This document shows positions 56,769 through 64,000 of a DNA stretch of 64,000 bases, one piece after another (position 1 is the first letter of the stretch; every line of letters starts with the position of its first letter). A program made the translations under genes and the position numbers. A model generated the notes under the pieces. The model worked only from the letters and a program-made list of their open reading frames with translations. It ran no database searches and was not told the DNA's origin. Source of the DNA: Lachnospiraceae bacterium (lineage in GTDB: Bacteria > Bacillota > Clostridia > Lachnospirales > Lachnospiraceae). The stretch spans positions 1-64,000 of the forward strand of contig JAQYAV010000010.1 of NCBI GenBank assembly GCA_029338675.1, given 5' to 3'.

Positions 56769-57617
56769 TTATTGTAAGCCTAATAAATCCTTAACATATG
56801 TTGGCAAATAAAATGCACCCTTATGTAAATCTGTATTATAGTATTTTGTTTTTATTCCAAGCTTGTTCCATGCATCTGCATCCATATCATCAATTGGATG
56901 ATATTTCTTTGAGGCAAAGCCAAATAACCAGTGTCCTGATGGATATGAAGGTATATGACACTGATAAAGCATACTGCATTCAAAGGCAGATTGAATATTT
57001 CTATGCGCCAGCTGAACACTTTTTGCATGCTGACTATAGAAAGGACTCTCATGCTGATTAATTAGTATTCCGTCCTCCTTTAGAGCATTCATACATACCC
57101 CATAGAATTCCTTGGTAAATAGTCCTTCAGCTGGACCATATGGATCTGCACAGTCAACGATTATCAAATCGTATTCGTTTCTAACCATTCTTACAAATCT
57201 AATTCCCTCTTCAAAATATATATTTACTCGTGGGTCATCTAATTTGCAAGATAATTCTGGGAGATATTCTCTGCTTGCCTCAACAAGCTTCTTATCTAAT
57301 TCAACTAAATCAATAACCTCAATAGTTGAATATTTAGTAAGCTCTCTTACTGTTCCTCCATCGCCACCACCAATAACAAGTACCTTCTTTATATCAGGGT
57401 GAACTGCCATAGGAACATGAACTACCATCTCGTGATAAACAAATTCGTCACGCTGTGTAGTGAACAACTCTCCATCTAAAACTAACACTTTGCCATAGTC
57501 TTCTGTCTGCAATATCTCAATCTTTTGAAAATAGCTTTCTTCCGAAAAGAGTTGTTTAGAAACCTTCATAGAAAATCTAACATTATCTGTATGATTATCT
57601 GTGTACCATAAATCCAT
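56769..57617 (-). CDS. speE: Spermidine synthase-like aminopropyltransferase
   Basis: 282 residues with the SAM-fold spermidine synthase motifs DGELFTTQRDEFVYHEMVVH, VLVIGGGDGGTVREL and DCADPYGPAEGLFTKEFY. Classical enzymes need decarboxylated SAM; no speD is in this window. It lies between the arginine decarboxylase and carboxyspermidine genes. The ATG follows AAAGGAG. Confidence 0.92.
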   Translation of the reverse strand: MDLWYTDNHTDNVRFSMKVSKQLFSEESYFQKIEILQTEDYGKVLVLDGELFTTQRDEFVYHEMVVHVPMAVHPDIKKVLVIGGGDGGTVRELTKYSTIEVIDLVELDKKLVEASREYLPELSCKLDDPRVNIYFEEGIRFVRMVRNEYDLIIVDCADPYGPAEGLFTKEFYGVCMNALKEDGILINQHESPFYSQHAKSVQLAHRNIQSAFECSMLYQCHIPSYPSGHWLFGFASKKYHPIDDMDADAWNKLGIKTKYYNTDLHKGAFYLPTYVKDLLGLQ

Positions 57618-57631
57618 AACAAACTCCTTTC

Positions 57632-59125
57632 CTAGTCATCTATTCCACTAAGAACTTTATTCTTAGTTTCTGCAACTACATTTATATATTCCATGCTCAT
57701 ATCCTCAGTTCCAAGCATCATACAGCCCTTCTCCTTGGCATAGAACGTGTAATTAATTATTTCCTTTGTAATTCTTTCTCCTGGCGCAAGAATAGGGATT
57801 CCCGGTGGATAGCACATAACAAACTCTCCACATATTCTATTCTCACTTTTCTCTAGACGAACTGCTTCTGTATCCGAATAAAATGCTTTTTGTGGTGGCA
57901 TAATAATCTGTGGATTAATATATTCATGATCAAACATACCCTTCGTACTTTGCTCATGATTTCTCTTAATCTCTGTAAGTGCAGCAAGAAGTCTCTCAAT
58001 CTCGATTCTTCTCTCTCCTCCTGATACTATTGCAAGTATATTACCAATATCACCGAATTCTATCTGAATACCATATTCATCTCTTAAATAATCATATACC
58101 TCAATTCCAGCAAGTCCTGTATCTCTTGTATAAACAGAAAGCTTTATTGGATCAAAATCATATATATCATTACCATTAATAAGCTCTTCGCCAAAAGCAT
58201 AGTACCCACCTATCTGATTAATTTCCTCTCTGGCATAGCAGGCTAATTCCTTTGCTTTAGCATATATTTCCTTACCATTTCGATAAAGGTTTCTTCTTGC
58301 AATATCCAAAGAAGAAAGTAATAAATACGAAGCGCTTGTTGTCTGTGTAAGGTTAATAATCTGTCTTACATAATCAGGATTTACAGTGTTTCGTGTAAGA
58401 AGAATTGAACTCTGTGTCAAAGAACCACCTGTTTTGTGCATACTAACAGATGACATATCCGCCCCTGCTGCCATAGCAGATATAGGAAGGCCCTCTCCAA
58501 AATAAAAATGCGTTCCATGTGCTTCATCTGCAAGCACAAGCATTCCATGCTTATGCGCCTCTTCGACAATAGCCTTTATATCGGAGCATATTCCGTAATA
58601 TGTAGGGTTATTTACCATAACTGCCTTTGCATCAGGATTCTCCTCTATTGCCTTTTTTACGTCCTCAAAGGCCATTCCAAGAGGTATACCAAGCTTCTTG
58701 TCTGTTCCTGGATTAACATAAACGGGAACTGCTCCATTAATAACTAAAGCATTTATTGCTGATCTATGCACATTTCTAGGCATAATAATCTTATCGCCAG
58801 CCTTACAGCTTGCCATAATCATAGCCTGCACTGCTGCCGTTGTACCATTCGCTATAAAAAAAGCTTCATCAGCGCCAAAAAGCTCTGCTGTTAAATCCTG
58901 AGCGTCCTTGATAACTGATGATGGGTGACACAAATTATCCAATGGTTTCATTGAATTAACATCTAATTTAACGCAAGTTTCACCTAAATATTTTTTGAGG
59001 TCTTTATTGCCTCTTCCACCCTTATGACCTGGCACATCAAAATGTACCAATCTATCCAATGCCTGTTTTTCCAGTGCTTCGAAAATTGGAAGCGAATCCT
59101 GGCTTAATTTAACCTGATTATCCAA
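57632..59125 (-). CDS. speA: Arginine decarboxylase (PLP fold I, SpeA/YaaO type)
   Basis: 497 residues of the Orn/Lys/Arg decarboxylase major-domain family: FDVPGHKGG, DEAHGTHFYFGE, and the PLP Lys in SVSMHKTGGSLTQSS. Lysine or ornithine could be substrates, but the next two genes process agmatine, so arginine is strongly favoured. It begins at TTG behind GAGGAG. Confidence 0.92.
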   Translation of the reverse strand: MDNQVKLSQDSLPIFEALEKQALDRLVHFDVPGHKGGRGNKDLKKYLGETCVKLDVNSMKPLDNLCHPSSVIKDAQDLTAELFGADEAFFIANGTTAAVQAMIMASCKAGDKIIMPRNVHRSAINALVINGAVPVYVNPGTDKKLGIPLGMAFEDVKKAIEENPDAKAVMVNNPTYYGICSDIKAIVEEAHKHGMLVLADEAHGTHFYFGEGLPISAMAAGADMSSVSMHKTGGSLTQSSILLTRNTVNPDYVRQIINLTQTTSASYLLLSSLDIARRNLYRNGKEIYAKAKELACYAREEINQIGGYYAFGEELINGNDIYDFDPIKLSVYTRDTGLAGIEVYDYLRDEYGIQIEFGDIGNILAIVSGGERRIEIERLLAALTEIKRNHEQSTKGMFDHEYINPQIIMPPQKAFYSDTEAVRLEKSENRICGEFVMCYPPGIPILAPGERITKEIINYTFYAKEKGCMMLGTEDMSMEYINVVAETKNKVLSGIDD

Positions 59126-59149
59126 TTATACTCTTTTCTCCTCACATAA

Positions 59150-60025
59150 TTATTCTGTTATTGTACCATAACAGTCCGGTCTTCTGTCTCTAAAAATACC
59201 CCATGCAAGTCTGTCCTTGCTCATCTGTTCAAAGTCAAAGCTCGAATAAATAATCTCTTCCTTGTCTCGCCCAGCCTGTTCAAGTATTGCACCAGTATTA
59301 TCCGTAATAAATGAAGAGCCATAGAATCTAAGCGAAGATTCCTGGTTATTATTTTCATTACATGGTGAAATCTTTTCTAATCCAATTCTGTTTGCTGCAA
59401 CAACTGGAACTAAATTAGCTGCGCTATGTCCCTGCATAGCTCTTTGCCAATGTCCCATACTATCACATTCTAATATAGGTTCCTCACCTATTGCTGTTGG
59501 ATAAAGCAATATCTCTGCTCCCATAACAGCCATACATCTTGCAGTTTCCGGAAACCATTGATCCCAACATATTCCTACACCGATGTTTCCATATCTTGTA
59601 TTCCATACCTTAAAACCTGTGTTGCCAGGTGTAAAGTAAAATTTCTCTTGGTAAAAATGATCGTCTGGAATATGAGTTTTTCTGTAAACTCCCATTATAG
59701 TACCATCCGCATCTATCATAGCAACGGAATTATATAGTACATTTTTGTCCCTTTCATAAAAGCTTACAGGCAACACAACTTCTAATTCCTTCGCTACCTT
59801 AACAAATCTCTTAACCGCATCATTATCCTCTAACGTTTTAGCTAATTCGTAATATTCATACTGTCGTTCCTGACAGAAATATACATTTTCAAATAATTCT
59901 GGCAAAAGAATTATGTTAGCACCATTTGCTGCCGCCTCTCTTACCATAGCTTCTGCCTTATCAATATTCTCAGTAATATTTTTGCTACACTGCATCTGAA
60001 TTGCAGCCACCTTTACGTTATCCAT
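59150..60025 (-). CDS. aguB: N-carbamoylputrescine amidase
   Basis: About 291 residues, nitrilase superfamily. The Glu-Lys-Cys triad lies in LLPELFENVYF (Glu), YRKTHIPDDHFYQEKF (Lys) and VGICWDQWFPE (Cys). It turns N-carbamoylputrescine to putrescine, ammonia and CO2. The start is the ATG of MDNVKVAAIQ behind AAAGGAG; a preceding ATG is too near. It pairs with aguA. Confidence 0.95.
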   Translation of the reverse strand: MDNVKVAAIQMQCSKNITENIDKAEAMVREAAANGANIILLPELFENVYFCQERQYEYYELAKTLEDNDAVKRFVKVAKELEVVLPVSFYERDKNVLYNSVAMIDADGTIMGVYRKTHIPDDHFYQEKFYFTPGNTGFKVWNTRYGNIGVGICWDQWFPETARCMAVMGAEILLYPTAIGEEPILECDSMGHWQRAMQGHSAANLVPVVAANRIGLEKISPCNENNNQESSLRFYGSSFITDNTGAILEQAGRDKEEIIYSSFDFEQMSKDRLAWGIFRDRRPDCYGTITE

Positions 60026-60059
60026 TGGCATACTCCTTTATGGTCTTTTCTTGTATATT

Positions 60060-61163
60060 CTACCTCTTTGCCGCAAGAGGAATTTGCTGTGTAATGCAAT
60101 GAATATTACCACCGCCAATAAGTATATCTCTTGCATCAATCTGAATAATCTCTCTAGTAGTAAAAATTCCCCTAAGTATATCTGCTGCAACGTGGTCCAT
60201 TGGATCATTAAATGCAGGCATAACTATTGCCCCATTAGATATATAAAAGTTAACATAGGATGCGGCTAGTCTATACCCTTCAATTCTTGTTGGCTCGCCG
60301 TCAAAATCAATAAGTCCCTGACATTCCTCTTCAGTAACATACTGTGGACTAGGAATTGGAAGCTTCGTAACTTTAAGCTTATTTCCCATAGCATCAGTTT
60401 CTTTATCTAATGCCTCAAGACAGCTTTTAGACATCTCATATTGAGGGTCTGTTTCATCATCTGTCCAAGCTAATACAACATGCCCTGGCTCAACAAATGC
60501 ACATATATTATCAATATGCTCATTGGTCTCATCCTCGTATATTCCACAAGGTAACCAAATCACCTTAGAAACATTCAAATATTCCTTTAATACTTCTTCT
60601 ATCTCTTCCTTTGACATGTGAGAATTACGCCCAGCACTCAAAAGACAGCTTTCAGTAACCATTGCAGTGCCCTTTCCATCAACATGGATAGCACCACCTT
60701 CCATTATAAAATGTCTATTATTGTAGACATCAACCTCTAACAAATCACAGAACTTTCGAGCCATCTTATTATCCTTATCCCAAGGAAAATACAAACCATC
60801 AACTAGTCCGCCCCAGGCATTAAAGCCCCAGTCTATTCCTCTTATACCTCCCTTGTCATTTACAACAAAGGTTGGCATAACATCTCTTGCCCACGAATCA
60901 TCAGACGACATCTCAACCACTCTAATCTCTGGTGGAAGCATCTTTCTTGCTGTATCATATCCCTCAAAGCTGGTACATACAGTAACCTTCTCTGACTTAG
61001 CTATAGCTGTTGCTACGTTAGTAAATGCATTACGTGCCGCCACAGCACCATATTGCCAAGAGTCTGCTCTCTCTGGCCATATCATAATACAGCCCTGATG
61101 TTTCTCATATTCAGCTGGCATTCTATATCCATCTATAGACGGCTTAGTCTGTAATATATTCAT
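60060..61163 (-). CDS. aguA: Agmatine deiminase
   Basis: A 367-residue guanidine-modifying enzyme. It has GYRMPAEYEKHQGCIMIWPER, MEGGAIHVDGKGT and the nucleophile Cys in ILIGGGNIHCITQQIP near the end. It converts agmatine to N-carbamoylputrescine. It is the first gene of the seven-gene polyamine operon; the ATG lies behind AGGAG. Confidence 0.96.
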   Translation of the reverse strand: MNILQTKPSIDGYRMPAEYEKHQGCIMIWPERADSWQYGAVAARNAFTNVATAIAKSEKVTVCTSFEGYDTARKMLPPEIRVVEMSSDDSWARDVMPTFVVNDKGGIRGIDWGFNAWGGLVDGLYFPWDKDNKMARKFCDLLEVDVYNNRHFIMEGGAIHVDGKGTAMVTESCLLSAGRNSHMSKEEIEEVLKEYLNVSKVIWLPCGIYEDETNEHIDNICAFVEPGHVVLAWTDDETDPQYEMSKSCLEALDKETDAMGNKLKVTKLPIPSPQYVTEEECQGLIDFDGEPTRIEGYRLAASYVNFYISNGAIVMPAFNDPMDHVAADILRGIFTTREIIQIDARDILIGGGNIHCITQQIPLAAKR

Positions 61164-61264
61164 CGTAATATATATCTCCTAAAAAAGTGCAAAAACGCTA
61201 TTATGACAATAAAATTATGTTAGTAATAATATCACGTCACAGCATCAAAGTAAACAGAAAACGG

Positions 61265-62032
61265 TTATTTGTTAGAGCAAAAAATCCTTTGAAAACCATA
61301 ATTCAGCCCATTAAAACTGCTTATGTCTACAGTAGGCTTTTTAGTTACTTCTGCTTCTATTCGATTTTCACATGTAACGTTCCCACAATTAAGACAAATC
61401 CCCTCACATTTTTCTTCAGGATTTTCAGATAAAACGGCATAAAATAACACGCTTTTTTGTGGTGTCAAAACACCATATTCATTAGCTTTTATCTCCCTTT
61501 TACCAAGGGCTGTTAAATTATCATCAGCATTTGATTTATCTCTTTGTTTATCTGCTTCTTTATCTAGTGCTATTTTGTTATTCTTTTCTTCAAACAAATC
61601 TTCTAGTATTTGGGGGATTTTCTCTAAGGATATTTCATTTCCAATAAAAACATATTTGCGCACATATCGCCGGTGATATCTAGCATACACTTCGTTAAAT
61701 TCTTTATACATAGAAAGAAGCAGTTCATCACCTATGCAATCCACCATGTAGGCTTCAGTTATCTGTTGTTCTTCTGTATATTTTTCCTGCAATCTGTCAA
61801 TTTCATTCCCAAGGGTTATTGCAACAACTGCCGCCTGGTTATCATCAATTTCTTTAATTCCTGTAACCCTTTGATTAATCTTATATATGGCTTTCGCATC
61901 AATAAGTTTAAGCATCTCCATGTATATTCGCTTAAGGTCTATGGAATCCTTCTTATCGAAATGATACTTAGTTTGAACCTTATCTATAAAGTTATCAATA
62001 TTATGTTGCTTTGCTCCTAGTCTCACTTTCAT
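61265..62032 (-). CDS. MetH-reactivation-domain-like protein
   Basis: About 255 residues. The middle ITLGNEIDRLQEKY...AYMVDCIGDELL resembles the vitamin B12-dependent methionine synthase activation domain, which binds SAM and reduces inactive cobalamin. The C-terminus has TPQKSV and a Cys cluster CEGICLNCGNVTCENR, as in short Firmicute relatives. An insert rich in Lys/Asp/Asn (about 160-190) is unusual. ATG at 62032 is my choice; a TTG eight codons earlier is open and neither has a strong ribosome site. It is divergent from a B12/radical SAM gene. Confidence 0.72.
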   Translation of the reverse strand: MKVRLGAKQHNIDNFIDKVQTKYHFDKKDSIDLKRIYMEMLKLIDAKAIYKINQRVTGIKEIDDNQAAVVAITLGNEIDRLQEKYTEEQQITEAYMVDCIGDELLLSMYKEFNEVYARYHRRYVRKYVFIGNEISLEKIPQILEDLFEEKNNKIALDKEADKQRDKSNADDNLTALGKREIKANEYGVLTPQKSVLFYAVLSENPEEKCEGICLNCGNVTCENRIEAEVTKKPTVDISSFNGLNYGFQRIFCSNK

Positions 62033-62056
62033 ATAGCTCTTTACATTACCTTTCAA

Positions 62057-62174
62057 AAATCAATAAACGTGATATAATGTTTATTATATCTAAACTATGA
62101 TATTTTATCAATGAAACGCAATTTATTATTGCATTTTTTAATTAATAATATCCATTAAATTTGCGAGGTTTTAC
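62057..62174. promoter_or_regulatory. Divergent promoter region
   Basis: 118 bp between divergent genes, AT-rich, with several TATAAT-like sequences (for example TATAAT near 62073) on both strands. No riboswitch motif such as a B12 box was seen. Confidence 0.4.
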
Positions 62175-64000
62175 ATGAAATATTTATTAGTGGCCATAAA
62201 TGCCAAATACATACATTCTAATCCAGCTGTTTACAGCCTTAAGGAATACGCAATTGCCAATATTCCAGAGAATGTAGATTATGAGCTTAAGGTGTGCGAA
62301 TACACTATTAATAATCAAATCGACGATATCCTTACAGACATATACGAAAATGCTCCTGATGTCATTGCATTTTCCTGCTATATCTGGAATATTACATATG
62401 TTAATATGCTGATTAGTCAGCTAAAAAAGGTTCTTCCAAAGGTTAAAATCTGGTGTGGCGGCCCAGAGGTTTCATATAGGGCAAAGGACTACATTACTGA
62501 GCAAAATAATATAGTAGATATGGTTTTAATCGGAGAAGGCGAAGAAACTCTCACTAAGCTTATTACCTCTTCTAGCGAAGATATTCCTGGCATTGCATTT
62601 ATTAATTCTAATGGTGACTATATAGAAAATCCTCCTTGTACTGACTTTAATTTTGATACTGTTCCATTTATTTATCAAAACACAAGTGTAAAGGATTTAG
62701 AAAATAGAATTATTTATTATGAAAGTAGTCGTGGTTGCCCTTTTTCATGCAGCTATTGTTTAAGTTCGATTGATAAATGTATTCGTTTCAGAAGTCTGGA
62801 TAAAGTAAAAAAGGAGCTTAAGCATTTCTTAGATAACAAGGTTCCTCAGGTTAAATTTATTGATAGAACCTTTAACTGTAACCTTCAAAGAGCAACAGAC
62901 ATATGGCGCTTTATTAAAGAAAATGATAATGGAATTACCAACTTTCATTTCGAGATCGCAGCGGATCTTCTTAACGAGGAGCAGCTTGAATTAATTAAAT
63001 CCTTCAGACCTGGATTAATTCAGCTAGAAATAGGCGTCCAGACTACAAATGATAAAACCTTAAAGGAAATAAATCGACGATGTAATTTTGAGAAGCTATA
63101 TTCAAATATTAATTCAGTAAATAGCTTTAACAATACACATCAACACCTTGATTTAATAGCTGGGCTTCCATATGAGGATTTAGCTTCCTTCAAGAACTCC
63201 TTTAATGATGTTTATTCCTTAGCCCCAAATCAGCTTCAGCTAGGGTTTCTTAAGGTTTTATCTGGCTCATATATGAAGGAGCATATTGAAGAATATGGCA
63301 TCAAATACAGAAGCTATCCACCATACGAAATTCTTTCCTCGAAATGGATTTCCTTTGACGATATTCTTGCTCTTAAACGTGTTGAAGCAGTTCTGGAAAT
63401 ATACTATAACTCTCATCAATTTGAGCATTCAATAGGAGTTCTTGAAAAATATTTTGATACTCCTTACGAATTATACGAGGCGCTTGGTAATTTCTACGCA
63501 AGTCGCTTTGATGCTACTAAAAAGCATTCTAGAATCTCACGCTATAATCTTTTACTTGATTTTTATAAGGAAATCCTATGTATGAAGCATAGTGATAGGG
63601 AAAATACTTATAACATAAGCCTTTTAGTAAATCAATGCATGTTGCCTGATGAAAACACCAGCAAAAATGCTGCTTACAGTAATGATGTAAAAATTGCAAA
63701 CAAAAATACTACTTATGACATTACTGAAATAGATGCTAATACAAAAGCTACATACAGAAATGATGAAATTAATATAGTTTTATCTTTTGAAGGAATTCTT
63801 TCGTTAGATATATACGAACGTGAAAATATAAAAACTCGTCCTGATTTTTCAGAGGATCAAGCTTATTACAAAGCTGTAATTTCAGATTTAAAGCGAAAAT
63901 ATCATCTGTCAAATCAGGACCATATAGAAAGGTACATTGACACTGATGGTCATGCACAATATATTCTTTTTGATTATAATAATAGAAATGTACTTAATTA
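62175..64000 (+). CDS. B12-binding radical SAM protein (runs off the window)
   Basis: At least 608 codons. The N-terminal cobalamin-binding-type domain (about 1-135) starts MKYLLVAINAKYIHSNPAVY and contains WCGGPEVSYRA and GEGEETL. The radical SAM core has YESSRGCPFSCSYC with CxxxCxxC, then KVKFIDRTFNC and LIQLEIGVQT. A DUF4080-like C-terminal region follows. Such proteins do methylations or other radical steps; the substrate is unknown. GAGG precedes the ATG. The frame is open to the last base, where TA could begin a stop. Confidence 0.9.
   Translation, partial: MKYLLVAINAKYIHSNPAVYSLKEYAIANIPENVDYELKVCEYTINNQIDDILTDIYENAPDVIAFSCYIWNITYVNMLISQLKKVLPKVKIWCGGPEVSYRAKDYITEQNNIVDMVLIGEGEETLTKLITSSSEDIPGIAFINSNGDYIENPPCTDFNFDTVPFIYQNTSVKDLENRIIYYESSRGCPFSCSYCLSSIDKCIRFRSLDKVKKELKHFLDNKVPQVKFIDRTFNCNLQRATDIWRFIKENDNGITNFHFEIAADLLNEEQLELIKSFRPGLIQLEIGVQTTNDKTLKEINRRCNFEKLYSNINSVNSFNNTHQHLDLIAGLPYEDLASFKNSFNDVYSLAPNQLQLGFLKVLSGSYMKEHIEEYGIKYRSYPPYEILSSKWISFDDILALKRVEAVLEIYYNSHQFEHSIGVLEKYFDTPYELYEALGNFYASRFDATKKHSRISRYNLLLDFYKEILCMKHSDRENTYNISLLVNQCMLPDENTSKNAAYSNDVKIANKNTTYDITEIDANTKATYRNDEINIVLSFEGILSLDIYERENIKTRPDFSEDQAYYKAVISDLKRKYHLSNQDHIERYIDTDGHAQYILFDYNNRNVLN

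Overview
The window is AT-rich, almost entirely coded on the minus strand, and reads as a chromosomal segment of a low-GC Firmicute. A Lachnospiraceae-like clostridium (Butyrivibrio/Roseburia/Lachnospira relatives) is my best guess. The reasons are the gene order def-priA-murE-rpoZ-gmk-yicC, a DAP-type MurE, a B12 radical-SAM protein beside a methionine-synthase-reactivation-like protein, a carboxyspermidine-type polyamine operon, and frequent TTG starts behind strong Shine-Dalgarno sites. The species is inferred from protein character only. No rRNA or tRNA gene was seen.

Layout. 1-15.6 kb is housekeeping: the start of def, then priA, murE, rpoZ, gmk, yicC, rqcH, glgA, dtd, a membrane protein of unknown function, yebC, a CorC-like CBS protein, a mazF toxin without an antitoxin, alr and nnr. 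15.8-22.8 kb is the accessory highlight: a LytTR-type two-component pair followed by what looks like a complete ribosomally made peptide (RiPP) cluster. In transcription order this is a 50-residue precursor peptide, a radical SAM/SPASM maturase with an N-terminal PqqD-like domain, a cytosolic subtilisin-like protease, an ABC exporter and a 42-residue membrane peptide. Between the kinase and the precursor lie a terminator and repeated AACGTTAAC boxes set like LytTR sites upstream of a -10 element. 23.2-28 kb holds leuS, a CPBP protease and a lytic transglycosylase on the plus strand. 28-39.3 kb is a division/cell-wall cluster (mraZ, rsmH, ftsL-like, two class B PBPs, murD, ftsW, ftsQ, ftsZ) that lacks mraY, murF and murG. 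39.6-41.7 kb has lgt and ychF. 41.7-43.1 kb is a REP-type transposase (RAYT) element bounded by GGGGAC...GTCCC repeats. 43.1-50.1 kb has a large hybrid sensor kinase paired with a sugar-binding lipoprotein, then a sodium symporter. 50.3-51.6 kb is infC-rpmI-rplT with a leader attenuator. 52-53.9 kb is a chemoreceptor. 54.1-61.2 kb is a seven-gene polyamine operon from arginine to putrescine and on to (carboxy)spermidine. The window ends with a MetH-reactivation-like gene and a divergent B12/radical SAM gene that runs off the edge.

How the parts work together. The proposed circuit at 15.8-22.8 kb is: the LytTR regulator binds the boxes, the precursor and its maturase are made, the radical SAM enzyme modifies the peptide, the S8 protease trims the leader, and the ABC protein exports the product. 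The nearby sensor kinase may detect that product. The genes and DNA motifs are visible in the sequence; the circuit is inference. Several intergenic regions carry AT-rich tandem repeats (two with 23-bp units, one 39-bp, one 25-bp), and two division proteins end in similar Tyr/Asp/Ser repeat tails.
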